NCBI RefSeq assembly: GCF_902729435.1
Contig: NZ_LR746522.1
Span: 10,684 to 74,683 of the forward strand
DNA: 64,000 nt
DNA from: Magnetospirillum sp. UT-4
Lineage (GTDB): Bacteria; Pseudomonadota; Alphaproteobacteria; Rhodospirillales; Magnetospirillaceae
Direction: 5' to 3'
Below are positions 49,661 to 59,568 of this stretch, piece after piece. Position 1 is the first letter of the stretch; each line of letters opens with the position of its first letter. Under the pieces are notes generated by a model. It was not told the DNA's origin, did no database searches, and saw only the letters and a program-made list of their open reading frames with translations. The position numbers and the translations under genes were made by a program.

Positions 49661-50515
49661 CTACCAGCCCTTGCGCAAACCGGCGACCACGGCGAGGTAG
49701 TCGGGCTCGCCGTCCGGCGTCAGCACGCCGTGGCGGAGCATGAAATCCAGCAGGACCAGGTTGACGTTGAACTTGAAGTCGTCGCCGCTGCGCACCCGCT
49801 CCTTCACCTCGGCCACCGGCATCAGGCGGAAATCCTCGATCTCGCCGTCGGTGTTGCGGGGGACGAAATCCTCGGGCAGTTCCAGGTCGAAGCAGAACAT
49901 GGTGTCCGGCTTCAGCCCCCAGCCGTCCTCCATGCAATAGCTGACGGCGCCGACCGGGCGGGCGGTGCGGGCCAGCGCCTCGGGCAGGTCGGCCTCCTCG
50001 GCCGCTTCCTTGACCAGGTTGTCCATCAGCGTGAGCCCGGCCGGCTGGCCGCCGGCGATCATGTTGTCCAGCTTGCCCGGCGCCACCGCCTTGTCCCAGG
50101 CCCGCTTGCCGATCCACAGATGCAGGCCGTCGGCGCGGCGCACCACGCCGTTGACGTGGATGCCGTAGGCGCGCACCCCGAACAGCGCCACATGGGCGCG
50201 ATCGACGGTGAACAGGCTGGGCTCGCCCCAGCCCGGCGCGATGTCGTAGCGCTCGCCCTTGGGACCGGGCGTGCCCCAGGCGGCGGCCAGGTCGCGGCAG
50301 GCGGCGTCGATGGCGACCGAGCGCGCCTCGGGGGTGGCCAGGCCGGGATGCAGCGTCACCGCTTCCTCGGACACCCGGAAGGTGGCGGGAAAGGCCGACA
50401 GGTGGCCGGCGACATCGTGCCGCACCCACCCCACCTGGCGCCGTTCCGCCATGAACGGGCGGAACTTGCCAATGTCGTGGGCGTTGCAGGCGGCGATGTG
50501 GTCGAGGAAGGCCAT
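49661..50515 (-). CDS. DUF4743/Nudix hydrolase
   Basis: 284 aa. The N-terminal ~120 residues belong to the DUF4743-type region that precedes a Nudix domain ([19 protein letters not shown]). The Nudix box in [29 protein letters not shown] shows REXXEE-like KEAAEEA, with a conservative K for R in the first position. Relatives include thiamine-pyrophosphate-related Nudix enzymes of eukaryotes and bacteria; substrate unproven. Minus strand, convergent with the gene at 49301 and divergent from the mutase. Confidence 0.88.
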   Translation of the reverse strand: MAFLDHIAACNAHDIGKFRPFMAERRQVGWVRHDVAGHLSAFPATFRVSEEAVTLHPGLATPEARSVAIDAACRDLAAAWGTPGPKGERYDIAPGWGEPSLFTVDRAHVALFGVRAYGIHVNGVVRRADGLHLWIGKRAWDKAVAPGKLDNMIAGGQPAGLTLMDNLVKEAAEEADLPEALARTARPVGAVSYCMEDGWGLKPDTMFCFDLELPEDFVPRNTDGEIEDFRLMPVAEVKERVRSGDDFKFNVNLVLLDFMLRHGVLTPDGEPDYLAVVAGLRKGW

Positions 50516-50559
50516 GGCGAAAAGGTGCCCCCGGCATGCCCCCCGCGCAAGCCCCTCAA

Positions 50560-50588
50560 TGGACGCGGGTGGCTGTGGTGGCTATACT
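50560..50588 (+). promoter_or_regulatory. Candidate promoter of methylmalonyl-CoA mutase
   Basis: TGGACG (50560-50565), 17-base spacer, TATACT (50583-50588), about 50 bases before the ATG at 50646. Confidence 0.45.
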
Positions 50589-50645
50589 CCCGCCCTCCCG
50601 GGTGGTTTTCGCCCGGTGTCCGAGGGCAGAGCAGCGGAGGACTTG

Positions 50646-52796
50646 ATGACCGAATTCGCCAAGAAGACCCTGGCCGATTGGGAGGCGCTGGCCTCCAAGG
50701 ACCTCAAGGGCGCGTCGCCGGAGACCCTGAACTGGGAGACCCCGGAAGGCATCACGGTCAAGCCGCTCTACACCGCCGCCGACCTGGAAGGGCTCGAGCA
50801 TCTGGGCTCGCTGCCCGGCTTCCCGCCCTTCACCCGCGGGCCGCGCGCCACCATGTACGCAGCCCGGCCGTGGACGGTGCGCCAGTACGCCGGCTTCTCC
50901 ACCGCCGAGGAGTCCAACGCCTTCTACCGCCGCAACCTGGCCGCCGGCCAGCAGGGCATCTCGGTGGCCTTCGACCTGGCCACCCATCGCGGCTATGATT
51001 CCGATCATCCCCGCGTCGTCGGCGATGTGGGCAAGGCCGGCGTCGCCATCGACTCGGTCGAGGACATGAAGATCCTGTTCGACGGCATCCCGCTCGACAA
51101 GATGAGCGTGTCCATGACCATGAACGGCGCCGTGCTGCCGGTCCTGGCCGGCTACATCGTCGCCGCCGAGGAGCAGGGCGTCGCCCAGGACCAGCTGTCC
51201 GGGACCATCCAGAACGACATCCTGAAGGAGTTCATGGTCCGCAACACCTACATCTACCCGCCGGCGCCCAGCATGCGGATCATCGCCGACATCATCGAGT
51301 ACACCTCGAAGAACATGCCCAAGTTCAACTCCATCTCCATCTCCGGCTACCACATGCAGGAAGCCGGCGCGACGGCGGTGCAGGAGCTGGCCTTCACCCT
51401 GGCCGACGGCCTGGAATACGTGCGCGCCGCCCTGGCCCGCGGCCTCAAGATCGACGAATTCGCCGGCCGGCTGTCGTTCTTCTGGGCCATCGGCATGAAC
51501 TTCTTCATGGAGATCGCCAAGATGCGGGCCGGCCGCCTGTTGTGGGCCCGCATCATCAAGCAGTTCGACCCGCAGAAGCCCGCCTCCATGGCGCTGCGCA
51601 CCCACTGCCAGACCTCGGGCGTGTCGCTGACCGAGAAGGACGCCTACAACAACGTCATCCGCACCACCATCGAGGCCATGGCGGCGGTGCTGGGCGGCAC
51701 CCAGTCCCTGCACACCAACGCGCTGGACGAGGCCATCGCCCTGCCCACCCCGTTCTCGGCCCGCATCGCGCGCAACACCCAGCTGATCATCCAGGAGGAG
51801 ACCGGCATCCCGCATGTGGTCGACCCGCTGGCCGGCTCGTACTACGTCGAGGCGCTGACCGCGGCCATCGCCGAGGAGGCCTGGAAGCTGATCCAGGAGG
51901 TCGAGGATTTGGGCGGCATGACCAAGGCGGTGGAATCCGGCATGCCCAAGATGAAGATCGAGGAGGCCGCCGCCCGGCGCCAGGCCCGCATCGATCGCGG
52001 CGAGGAGGTGGTGGTCGGCGTCAACAAGTACCAGCCGGCCGAGGAGGCCCCCATCGAGATCCTGGACGTGGACAACGCCAAGGTCCGCGACTCCCAGATC
52101 GCCCGGCTGAAGCAGATCAAGGCCACCCGCGACCAGGCCGCCTGCGACGCCGCCCTGGCGGCGCTGGAGAAGGCCGGCGAATCGGGCGAGGGCAACCTGC
52201 TGGAACTGGCGGTGGCCGCCACCCGGGCGCGGGCCACGGTGGGCGAGATCTCGGACGCGCTGGAGAAGTCGTTCACCCGCCACCGCGCCCAGATCCGTTC
52301 CATCTCGGGCGTCTATGGCGGCGTCTACCAGGGCGATGCCGGCTTCGCCGCGCTCAAGGCCGACGTCGATGCCTTCGCCAAGGAGGAAGGCCGCCGGCCG
52401 CGCATGCTGGTGGTGAAGATGGGCCAGGACGGCCACGACCGCGGCGCCAAGGTGATCGCCACCGCCTTCGCCGATATCGGCTTCGACGTCGATGTCGGGC
52501 CGCTGTTCCAGACCCCGGAAGAGGCGGCCCGCCAGGCGGTGGAGAACGACGTCCACATCGTCGCCGCCTCCTCCCTGGCGGCCGGCCACAAGACCCTGGT
52601 GCCGGCGCTGATCGGCGAGTTGAAGGCGCAGGGGGCCGGCGACATCCTGGTGGTCACCGGCGGCGTCATCCCGCCGCAGGACTACGACTTCCTGTCCCAG
52701 GCCGGCGTCGCCGCCATCTACGGCCCCGGCACCAACATCCCCAAGGCGGCCGCCGAAATCCTGGCGCTGCTGCGCAAGCGGGAGCGGGCGGCGTAG
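50646..52796 (+). CDS. scpA: Methylmalonyl-CoA mutase
   Basis: 716 aa, the full-length large-subunit type. N-terminal TIM barrel binds the CoA ester ([50 protein letters not shown]), C-terminal B12 domain has [12 protein letters not shown] with the axial H597. It interconverts methylmalonyl-CoA and succinyl-CoA with adenosylcobalamin, linking propionate, odd-chain fatty acids and ethylmalonyl-CoA metabolism. No small subunit or MeaB is adjacent. ATG 50646 follows GCGGAGGAC. A GC-rich palindrome with a T-run follows and may act as its terminator. Confidence 0.97.
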   Translation: MTEFAKKTLADWEALASKDLKGASPETLNWETPEGITVKPLYTAADLEGLEHLGSLPGFPPFTRGPRATMYAARPWTVRQYAGFSTAEESNAFYRRNLAAGQQGISVAFDLATHRGYDSDHPRVVGDVGKAGVAIDSVEDMKILFDGIPLDKMSVSMTMNGAVLPVLAGYIVAAEEQGVAQDQLSGTIQNDILKEFMVRNTYIYPPAPSMRIIADIIEYTSKNMPKFNSISISGYHMQEAGATAVQELAFTLADGLEYVRAALARGLKIDEFAGRLSFFWAIGMNFFMEIAKMRAGRLLWARIIKQFDPQKPASMALRTHCQTSGVSLTEKDAYNNVIRTTIEAMAAVLGGTQSLHTNALDEAIALPTPFSARIARNTQLIIQEETGIPHVVDPLAGSYYVEALTAAIAEEAWKLIQEVEDLGGMTKAVESGMPKMKIEEAAARRQARIDRGEEVVVGVNKYQPAEEAPIEILDVDNAKVRDSQIARLKQIKATRDQAACDAALAALEKAGESGEGNLLELAVAATRARATVGEISDALEKSFTRHRAQIRSISGVYGGVYQGDAGFAALKADVDAFAKEEGRRPRMLVVKMGQDGHDRGAKVIATAFADIGFDVDVGPLFQTPEEAARQAVENDVHIVAASSLAAGHKTLVPALIGELKAQGAGDILVVTGGVIPPQDYDFLSQAGVAAIYGPGTNIPKAAAEILALLRKRERAA

Positions 52797-52813
52797 CGAG
52801 GGACGGCTTTCAA

Positions 52814-52969
52814 CCCTCGCCCGCCCGCGGGAGAGGGTGCGAGGCGAAGCCGAGCGGGAGAGGGCCTGTATCCGCCGGGATCGGTGGCGCCGAACGCGGC
52901 TGACGTCCAGGCCCTCTCCCTCCCGGCCTGACGGCCGGGCCCCTCCCTCTCCCGCAGGCGGGCGAGGGG
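52814..52969. repeat. GC-rich palindromic intergenic repeat (CTCGCCCGC family), copy 2
   Basis: CCCTCGCCCGCCCGCGGGAG on the left and CTCCCGCAGGCGGGCGAGGG-type arm on the right, related to 18-205. On the + strand the right arm is followed by TTTTT, so it could terminate the mutase transcript. Confidence 0.7.
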
Positions 52970-52974
52970 TTTTT

Positions 52975-54363
52975 CTACCCCTTCACCCGCACCCGGTACT
53001 TCAGCACCACCTCGCCCTTGGCCGGCACCGTCACCGTCCAGCGGGCGGTGAAGGCGTTCTCCTTGGCGTGCTTGGCGCTTTCGTCCACCACCAGCCAGTC
53101 GCCGCCGAAGGCCTCGCGCACGGTGACCGTCTCGGCCTTGGCGGCGGCGTTGGCCAGCTTGATTTCGAAGGCGGCTTCCGAGACCTCGGCCGAGACCTTC
53201 TGGAAGTCCACTTGGCTGCGCCGGGCGGTGAGGTCGAAGGCCTTGCCCAGGGTGATGCGGGCGGTGGCGCCGGCCGGGGTGGCGGGCAGGCGGTCCTCGC
53301 CCAGCAGGCGCACGCCGCCATCGGCGCCGCGCTGGACCACCCGCACGGTGCCGCCGGGCAGCGGCACCCCTGAGGTATTGCGCAATTCGAGCTGCGCCGC
53401 CGGATGCAGCGCCGGGCCCTCCGTCCACGGCTGGCGCCAGGCATAGGGCGGCACCGGGTCGAGCACCAGGCGCCGCTCGGCGGCCACCGCCACCGGCGCC
53501 ACCAGCGGCACCTGCCGGGTCTCGCCGTCGCGCAGCGACACCGGCTGCGCCACGGTGTAGAGGTGATAGGGACCCAGGGCCTCGCGCGCCGCCTCGGGCG
53601 CCATGGCGGCCGCCGCCTGGACCTTCATCAGCGCCCGCGGCGGCGGGGCATCGGCGACGCGGTTGGTCTCGCCGGCCACCAATTGCAGCCGCGCCCGGGG
53701 CAGGTCGATGCCGCTGTGATTGGCCACCGCCGCCCATACCGACAGGGTGACGCCATCGCCGGCGGCCGGCAGCTCGGCCACCGTCTCGGCCGACCAGCCG
53801 AGGCCGAGGGTCTGGTAGACCAGGTCCAGCGGCCGCCGCCCGGCCGCCTCGGCGCTGATGGCGGCGCGGTAGGCGGCCAGCGGCCGCATGTCCTGGGGCA
53901 GCGCATCGTAATGGATGCGGGCCGGCTGCCCGGCCACCACGCGGCCGGCCACCTGGAACACCGGCAGCGGCCCGGCGGCCAGCACCACCGCCCGTTCCTC
54001 TCGCGCCGGCGCAGTGCCGTCGGACCACACCACCGTGACCTCGCGCCCCACCGCCGCCCGCAGCAGGCTGCCGGCCTCGATGCCGCCCGGGTCGAAGCCC
54101 TGCTCGTCCACCCGCACGCCCGCTCCCGACAGCGACCCCACCCCGGTGGCCTGGCCGGCCACGCCCTCGAACACCAGCGCCTGGGCGCCCTTGGCCAGAG
54201 TCGCCTCGCGCCGGTCGCGGACCAGGGCGGTGCCATCCTGGGTGATGGTCACCGCCAGCCCGGTGCGGTCGGCCACCGTTGCCACACCGTCGGCCGCCGC
54301 AGCGGGCACGGCCAGGCCCAGCAGGGCGGCGCAGGCGAGGATGGAGGCATGTGGGCGGGCCAT
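52975..54363 (-). CDS. DUF4139 exported protein
   Basis: 462 aa. Sec signal peptide (ILACAALLGLAVPAAAADG). The remainder matches the DUF4139 pattern: long beta-strands such as LAVTITQDGTALVRDRREATLAKGAQALVFEGVAGQ, LDLVYQTLGLGWSAE, then HLYTVAQPVSLRDGETRQVPL and the closing PAKGEVVLKYRVRVKG. Predicted outer-membrane-associated or periplasmic; function unknown. Divergent from rmuC, with an 80-bp spacer. Confidence 0.85.
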   Translation of the reverse strand: MARPHASILACAALLGLAVPAAAADGVATVADRTGLAVTITQDGTALVRDRREATLAKGAQALVFEGVAGQATGVGSLSGAGVRVDEQGFDPGGIEAGSLLRAAVGREVTVVWSDGTAPAREERAVVLAAGPLPVFQVAGRVVAGQPARIHYDALPQDMRPLAAYRAAISAEAAGRRPLDLVYQTLGLGWSAETVAELPAAGDGVTLSVWAAVANHSGIDLPRARLQLVAGETNRVADAPPPRALMKVQAAAAMAPEAAREALGPYHLYTVAQPVSLRDGETRQVPLVAPVAVAAERRLVLDPVPPYAWRQPWTEGPALHPAAQLELRNTSGVPLPGGTVRVVQRGADGGVRLLGEDRLPATPAGATARITLGKAFDLTARRSQVDFQKVSAEVSEAAFEIKLANAAAKAETVTVREAFGGDWLVVDESAKHAKENAFTARWTVTVPAKGEVVLKYRVRVKG

Positions 54364-54442
54364 GGCGCGAACTCCGTGTCGTCTTCCTGGCCCCGTCCTA
54401 TGCTATGAAATGGGCGGCATGATGGCATCGGAGGGGTGATCC

Positions 54443-55582
54443 GTGGACGCAAGCGTGGTGATGGCGGGGCTGGCGGTGGCGGTGCTGGCGCTGCTGGCGG
54501 CGGCGGTGCTGGCGCTGAAGGGCCGCGGCGGCCGCGACGAGGCGATCCAGCGGGCGGTGGAATCCCTTGGCCAGTCGCAATCGGCGCTGACCGGGCGGCT
54601 GGCCCAGCTGGCCGACAGCCAGGCGGCGACCCAGGCGCAGATGGCCGAGCGCCTGGACCGCCAGGAGAAGGGCGTCGCCCGCGCCGTCGAGGAGCGCCTG
54701 GCCGAGCTGGCCAAGCGCCTGGACGAGGGCCTGGCGTCGTCATCCCAGCGCCAGGCCACCACCCTGCACGACCTGCGCGAGCGGCTGGCGGTGATCGACG
54801 CGGCGCAGAAGAACATCACCGAGTTGTCGGCGCAGGTGGTCGGCCTGCAGGACATCCTGTCCAACAAGCAGGCCCGCGGCGCCTTCGGCGAGATCCAGCT
54901 GAACGACATCGTCACCGCCATGCTGCCGCCCAGCGCCTACCGCTTCCAGGCGCCGCTGGGCGATGGCCGCCGCGTCGACTGCCTGCTCGAGCTGCCCAAC
55001 CCGCCCGGCTCCATCGCGGTGGACGCCAAGTTCCCGCTGGAAAGCTACCACGCGCTCCGGCAGGCCCGGGACGACGCCGAGCGGACCCAGGCCGGCCGCG
55101 CCTTCGCCACCGCCATCCTGAAGCATGTGCGCGACATCGCCGAGAAGTACATCGTCCCCGGCGAGACCGCCGAATCGGCGCTGATGTTCCTGCCGTCCGA
55201 GGCCATCTACGCCGAGCTGCACGCCAACTTCCCCGACGTGGTCGAGAAGAGCTTCCGCGCCAAGGTGTGGATCGTCTCGCCCACCACCCTGATGGCGACC
55301 CTGAACACCGTGCGCGCCGTGCTGAAGGACGCCCGCATGCGCGAGCAGGCCGGGCTGATCCAGAAGGAGGTGGCGACCCTGCTCGACGACATCGGCCGCC
55401 TCGACGACCGCGTCACCGCGCTGGACAGGCATTTCGGCCAGGCGGTCGAGGACATCCGCCAAATCCGCATTTCCACCGACAAGGTGGTGAAGCGGGCCGA
55501 CCGCATCGAATCGGTCCAGCTGGGCGACGACACGGCAGTGCCCGAGGTCGCCGCCCCCCAGGCGCGCCTGCCGGTGGGGTGA
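54443..55582 (+). CDS. rmuC: DNA recombination protein RmuC
   Basis: 379 aa. N-terminal transmembrane helix (~6-26) and a coiled coil (~30-95) precede the RmuC domain: QDILSNKQARGAFGEIQLNDIVTAMLPPSAYRFQ, then VDAKFPLESYHALRQ and FLPSEAIYAELH, and the ALNTVRAVLKD segment. RmuC is a nuclease-like protein that limits inversions at short repeats. ATG 54443 is the only start giving the anchor. It converges on the DUF1150 gene with a 12-bp gap. Confidence 0.94.
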   Translation: MDASVVMAGLAVAVLALLAAAVLALKGRGGRDEAIQRAVESLGQSQSALTGRLAQLADSQAATQAQMAERLDRQEKGVARAVEERLAELAKRLDEGLASSSQRQATTLHDLRERLAVIDAAQKNITELSAQVVGLQDILSNKQARGAFGEIQLNDIVTAMLPPSAYRFQAPLGDGRRVDCLLELPNPPGSIAVDAKFPLESYHALRQARDDAERTQAGRAFATAILKHVRDIAEKYIVPGETAESALMFLPSEAIYAELHANFPDVVEKSFRAKVWIVSPTTLMATLNTVRAVLKDARMREQAGLIQKEVATLLDDIGRLDDRVTALDRHFGQAVEDIRQIRISTDKVVKRADRIESVQLGDDTAVPEVAAPQARLPVG

Positions 55583-55594
55583 CGCCCGTCCCGG

Positions 55595-55822
55595 TCAGTG
55601 CACGCTGACCGGCTCCAGCTCGTGCTGGCGGATGGCAGCGAAGGCGAGGTCGCGGCTGGGGGCGAGGCCCATATGGGTGCCGTCGGCGGCGTGGATGGAC
55701 CAGCCGACCTGCTCGTCGAGCTCGACCCGCTTGACGAAGGCCAGATGGGGCATGCCCCAGCTGGCGAAGTCCGCCGCGCTCATCGCCTTCTGCGGCTGGT
55801 GGACATGGTTGTGTTCGTTCAT
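55595..55822 (-). CDS. DUF1150 protein
   Basis: 75 aa. FVKRVELDEQVGWSIHAADGTHMGLAPSRDLAFAAIRQHELEPVSVH is the DUF1150 consensus region. In alphaproteobacteria this small protein is usually encoded next to an Hsp20, as here (12-bp gap upstream), suggesting a role in small-heat-shock function or in protein quality control. His-rich start (MNEHNHVHQPQ). Confidence 0.92.
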   Translation of the reverse strand: MNEHNHVHQPQKAMSAADFASWGMPHLAFVKRVELDEQVGWSIHAADGTHMGLAPSRDLAFAAIRQHELEPVSVH

Positions 55823-55834
55823 GGCGGCCTCCTT

Positions 55835-56323
55835 CTAGCGGCCGGGATGGCGGCGGGGCTTGGACTCTGTCGCCTCGTCACCGGAAAGGTCGATGGTCCT
55901 GGGCGCCGGACCGGCGCCCTGGATGGGGATGGAGCGAACCTTGGTCTCGGCCCGCGGACGCTCCAGGTCAACGTGCAGCAGGCCGTTGTCCAGGCTGGCC
56001 GCCTTGACCTCGATGCCCTCGGCCAGCACGAAGCTGCGCTGGAACTGGCGGGCGGCGATGCCGCGGTGGAGGAAGATGCGGCTGCAATCGTCCTCGGCCT
56101 GACGGCCGCGAATGATCAGCTGGCTGTCCTCCAGCCCGACCGACAGATCCTCCATGGCGAAGCCCGCCACCGCCAGGGTGATGCGCAGGCCGTTCTCGCC
56201 GATCTGCTCGATGTTGTAGGGCGGATAGCCCTCGGCCTGGCTTTTGGCGACGCGGTCAAGCGCTCGCTCGAAATGGTCGAAACCGAGCAGCAGGGGGCTG
56301 TTGAACAGGGACAGGCGGCTCAT
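55835..56323 (-). CDS. Small heat-shock protein Hsp20 (IbpA-like)
   Basis: 162 aa. N-terminal SRLSLFNSPLLLGFDHFERALDRVAKSQAEGYPPYNI matches the IbpA/HspD-type opening. The alpha-crystallin domain (~40-130) contains LRITLAVAGFAMEDLSVGLEDSQLIIRG and the dimer strand GIAARQFQRSFVLAEGIEVKAASLDNGLLHVDLERP. It ends in a basic tail. It holds unfolded proteins during heat stress. A candidate heat-type promoter lies at 56435-56463, leaving a ~100-nt structured leader that may be an RNA thermometer. Confidence 0.94.
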   Translation of the reverse strand: MSRLSLFNSPLLLGFDHFERALDRVAKSQAEGYPPYNIEQIGENGLRITLAVAGFAMEDLSVGLEDSQLIIRGRQAEDDCSRIFLHRGIAARQFQRSFVLAEGIEVKAASLDNGLLHVDLERPRAETKVRSIPIQGAGPAPRTIDLSGDEATESKPRRHPGR

Positions 56324-56434
56324 GGAAGACGTCCTCCTCTGGCAGCGAGCGAGAAACGGTGGTGGGCCCGGATACCGGCGCCCGTTACGGCGTCCCGCCG
56401 GGAAAACTCCCGCACGGAGACCGTTCTGAATGAA

Positions 56435-56463
56435 TATCTTGGGTGGGTTCGGGGGAGAGTCAA
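56435..56463 (-). promoter_or_regulatory. Candidate heat-shock-type promoter of hsp20-DUF1150
   Basis: On the minus strand CTTGACT is followed 17 bases after the TTGACT hexamer by AAGATA. The CTTGA core fits sigma-32; the -10 is a poor match to sigma-70. Confidence 0.4.
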
Positions 56464-56495
56464 GATTAGGTCAGTCATTCTCCCCTATTCCAGAC

Positions 56496-57029
56496 TCACC
56501 GCCGAGATGGCGGCAGGGGCTCGGAGCGCACGCGTTCGACCGGGGCGGCCACCGGGATGTTCGTCGGCGCCGGCATCGGAGCCGCCGCTGGCATCGATCC
56601 CGGGCCGGTATGGCGCGGCGCCACGGTGACCGAGACCTTGGCACCCCACATGGACCCTGATTCCACCTGCACGGTGGCGGCGCGGTCGCCGCGGGTATAG
56701 CTCATGACGGAAATACCCGAGGTGACCGCCATCACCGGCTCCCAGCCGAAATTGGGCATCTGGCTCTGGTAGAAGGCGGTGGCCTCGGGCGCCGACTTCC
56801 ACAGCTTCATCACCACCCGCCCGGTCCAGCGGTCGCGGTCGCCCAGCACCAGCGAGCGGTCGTTGTCCATGGTCGCCCCGGACGGGATGGGAATGTCGGT
56901 GAGCAAGGTGAAGTCCGGCGCCTGGCCGGGATCACCCGACTGCACCGGCGGCAGCGCCGTGCTGGTGCCGCAGCCGGCCAGCGGCAGCAGGACAAGGGCG
57001 ACGAAAGCGGCGCGGCGGGCGGGCGTCAT
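56496..57029 (-). CDS. Putative lipoprotein
   Basis: 177 aa. Lipoprotein signal (TPARRAAFVALVLLPLAGC; lipid-modified cysteine at residue 20). The body has IPIPSGATMDNDRSLVLGDRDRWTGRVVMKLWKSAPEATAFYQSQMPNFGWEPVMAVTSGISVMSYTRGDRAATVQVE, a pattern common in uncharacterised alphaproteobacterial lipoproteins, then a Pro/Ala-rich tail. Probably outer-membrane or periplasmic; function unknown. Minus strand, 172 bp from hsp20. Confidence 0.8.
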   Translation of the reverse strand: MTPARRAAFVALVLLPLAGCGTSTALPPVQSGDPGQAPDFTLLTDIPIPSGATMDNDRSLVLGDRDRWTGRVVMKLWKSAPEATAFYQSQMPNFGWEPVMAVTSGISVMSYTRGDRAATVQVESGSMWGAKVSVTVAPRHTGPGSMPAAAPMPAPTNIPVAAPVERVRSEPLPPSRR

Positions 57030-57109
57030 GGCGCAAACTTACCCGAAAGGGGCACCATGGCACAAGGGAGCGTATGACCCGCAAGGGGCGGCACGAGATG
57101 TGGACAAAT

Positions 57110-57195
57110 CGTCGTCCCCGCGCAGGCGGGGACCCAGGGGGTGCACCACCAATCCGTCCGCGACTCCTGGGTTCCCGCCTGCGCGGGAACGACGG
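57110..57195 (-). repeat. 86-bp palindromic repeat (CGTCGTCCCCGCGCAGGCGG family), copy 2
   Basis: Same arms and same length as 8060-8145, but the asymmetric centre (GGGGGTGCACCACC..TCCGTCCGCGACTCC) is the reverse complement of that copy, so the two are inserted in opposite orientation. It ends eight bases before the thpR stop. Confidence 0.85.
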
Positions 57196-57202
57196 CGGAA
57201 TG

Positions 57203-57736
57203 CTACCCCAGCCCGTATTCCGCCACCGCCTCGTATTCCGCCCCGCCGCGGCCGAGATGGCTGCGGAACAGCACGAAGCCCTCAACCGGGAAGGGGCCGG
57301 CGCGGTAGGGCGAGTGGGCGGCGATGAAGGCCTGGAGGCGGGCGATGGGGGTGTCCTTCAGCCGGGCCAGGGTGACGTGGGGCTGGTAGCGCCGGCGCTC
57401 GGGCTCGAGGCCGGCGCGCACCGCGGCCGATTCCACCTTGGCCTGCAGATGCATCAGGCCCGGCGCCCGCTCCACCCCGGCCCACAGGGCGTTGGGGCTG
57501 CGCGAGCCGAAGGTGCCGAAACCCTCCAGCGCCAGGTCGAAGGCCGGCGCCCGCACCGCCGCCAGGGATTGGTGCAGCTCATGCCCCACCGTCTCGTCGA
57601 CGTCGCCGACGAAACGCAGGGTGACGTGCAGGTTGCGCCGCTCGACCCAGCGCGCGCCGGGAAGGCCGGCGCCCAGGGCGGCGAGGGGAACCCCGATGGC
57701 GGCGGGCAGCGCCAGGCCGACGAACAGGCGGATCAC
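57203..57736 (-). CDS. thpR: RNA 2',3'-cyclic phosphodiesterase ThpR (2'-5' RNA ligase family)
   Basis: 177 aa from GTG 57736. The 2H phosphoesterase motifs are H37-V-T39 in NLHVTLRFVG and H120-V-T122 in QPHVTLARL. The family hydrolyses 2',3'-cyclic RNA ends. The GTG overlaps the stop of the FIST gene (GTGA), so it is the last gene of tesA-FIST-thpR on the minus strand. Confidence 0.94.
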   Translation of the reverse strand: MIRLFVGLALPAAIGVPLAALGAGLPGARWVERRNLHVTLRFVGDVDETVGHELHQSLAAVRAPAFDLALEGFGTFGSRSPNALWAGVERAPGLMHLQAKVESAAVRAGLEPERRRYQPHVTLARLKDTPIARLQAFIAAHSPYRAGPFPVEGFVLFRSHLGRGGAEYEAVAEYGLG

Positions 57737-58905
57737 CGCGCCTCTCCCGCCAGCACGGTGAGCACGCCGGTATAGCCGTAGAGCCGCCCGCCGCAGATCT
57801 CGCCATTGGCGAAGAAGCCGGCCAACGGCACCTCGCCCAGGGCGTCCCGGATCATCGCCGGCTCGATGCCGTCGTCGCCGAACATGTGGCGGCCGCGCCC
57901 GATGCAGGTGGCGTAGAACGCCGCCCGCGCCGGCCGGCCGTCCAGGCGCCGCTTCACGTCCGCCAGCATGCGCTTCATGTCGGCGCGGGCGGCGGCCGGA
58001 TCGCGACGCACGAACATCAGGCGGTCGCCGGCCTCGAAGCGGTCGCCGATGGCGATCCAGCCCTGGCGCTGGTCGATGCCCAGCAGGGTGCGGACCAGAT
58101 AGTCGCCGGTATCCGACCCTGGCACCGGCACCCCGACATGGATGTAGCCGGCGGCGCGCTTGACGTCGCGGGCGATCAGCTCGCCCGCCTCGTCCTTCAG
58201 CACCTCCAGCGCCGGCCGACCGTCCAGGCTCATCACCACCCCTTCCCACGCCTCGGTGACCATGTGCACCGGGCCGATCGGGCTGCACCCTTGCGTCACC
58301 CCGCACACGGCCGGCACCGAGGCGGCCAGCAGAAGGCCCGACAGCCCGCCCGACACCACGCCGTCGGCGACCTGGGCCGGATGCGCCCCGGCCGAGACCA
58401 GCCCGCCGGCCAGGAAGCCGAAATCCGCCGCCGCGCCCCCGACCAGGGCGGGCAGACCGGGATTGCGCGGGTCGCCGTGGACCAGCCCGAGGCAGGGGCC
58501 GTGCCCGGCCACCCAATCGCCCAGGCGGGTGCGGAAGGCGGCGACGTCGAGGCCCGAGAAGCAGCGGAAACCCTCCGCCGGCAGCGCCCCCACCATCACC
58601 GCCAGGGCGCCGCCCTCGCGCAGGCCGCCACCCTCGCGCAGCCCAATTGCGCCCGAGCAGATGCCGGGGGCGACGGCACCGACCCAGGTTTCGATGCGGG
58701 TGGTCTCGCGCAGGAAGGTCAGGATCGAGGCGAAATCCGGGGCGAACGTCTCGGTGGCATAGAGAATGCCGACATTGGCCGAAGGCGCGGCGGCGGCGAT
58801 TGCCTCCAGGCAGGCCTTGGCGGCGCGGCCCCAATGGTCGGCCTCGGCATGGGCGGCGGCGAAGGGGGCCTGGTCTTCCGGCACCGGTGTGGTGCGAGCG
58901 CTCAT
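57733..58905 (-). CDS. FIST N/C domain sensory protein
   Basis: 390 aa. FIST N domain (VGILYATETFAPDFASILTFLRETTRIETWVGAVAPGICSGA) and FIST C domain (DYLVRTLLGIDQRQGWIAIGD..FYATCIGRGRHMFGDDGIEP..PLAGFFANGEICGG..GYTGVLTVL) are both present. FIST domains are thought to sense small ligands, perhaps amino acids, but often occur without an output domain, as here. ATG 58905 overlaps the tesA stop by four bases. Middle gene of a three-gene minus-strand unit. Confidence 0.9.
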   Translation of the reverse strand: MSARTTPVPEDQAPFAAAHAEADHWGRAAKACLEAIAAAAPSANVGILYATETFAPDFASILTFLRETTRIETWVGAVAPGICSGAIGLREGGGLREGGALAVMVGALPAEGFRCFSGLDVAAFRTRLGDWVAGHGPCLGLVHGDPRNPGLPALVGGAAADFGFLAGGLVSAGAHPAQVADGVVSGGLSGLLLAASVPAVCGVTQGCSPIGPVHMVTEAWEGVVMSLDGRPALEVLKDEAGELIARDVKRAAGYIHVGVPVPGSDTGDYLVRTLLGIDQRQGWIAIGDRFEAGDRLMFVRRDPAAARADMKRMLADVKRRLDGRPARAAFYATCIGRGRHMFGDDGIEPAMIRDALGEVPLAGFFANGEICGGRLYGYTGVLTVLAGEAR

Positions 58906-59568
58906 CCCTTGCCTCCCGCCCCGTCCAGCAGCCTGCGCACCATGGGCAGGATGCCCTGGACCATCAGCTTGACCCCCTCGGCGTTGGGGTGCAAGCCGTC
59001 CGGCTGGTTCAGCCGCGCCTGGCCGGCCACGCCCTCGAGGAAGAAGGGATAGAGCGGCACCCCGTGGACCTTGGCCAGGCGGGGATAGATGGCGGCGAAA
59101 GTCTCGGCGTAGTCGCGGCCGTAATTGGGCGGGGCGTACATGCCGGCCAGCAGCACCGGCACCCCCTGCTGCTTCAGCCGCCCCAGGATGGCGTCGAGGT
59201 TGCGGTAGGCGGCGGCGGGATCGAGGCCGCGCAGGGCGTCGTTGGCCCCCAGCTCGACGATGGCGGCGCCCGGCCGGTCGCCCAGCGCCCAGTCCAGCCG
59301 CGCCAGCCCGCCGGCGGTGGTGTCGCCCGACACCCCGGCATTGAGCACCGAGACCTGGTACCCCTCGGCCCGCAGCGCCTGTTCCAGCTGGACGGTGAAG
59401 CCCTGCCCGGCCGGCAGCCCGAAACCGGCGGTCAGCGAATCGCCCAGCACCATCAGACGCAGCGGTTCGGCCCGCGCCGGGCCGGCATTCGCGTTGACAA
59501 CCATGAGCGCCGCGCCATATCCGACCAAGGCCTGCCACATCACCCGCCGCAAGAAAGTCCGCCAGCCC

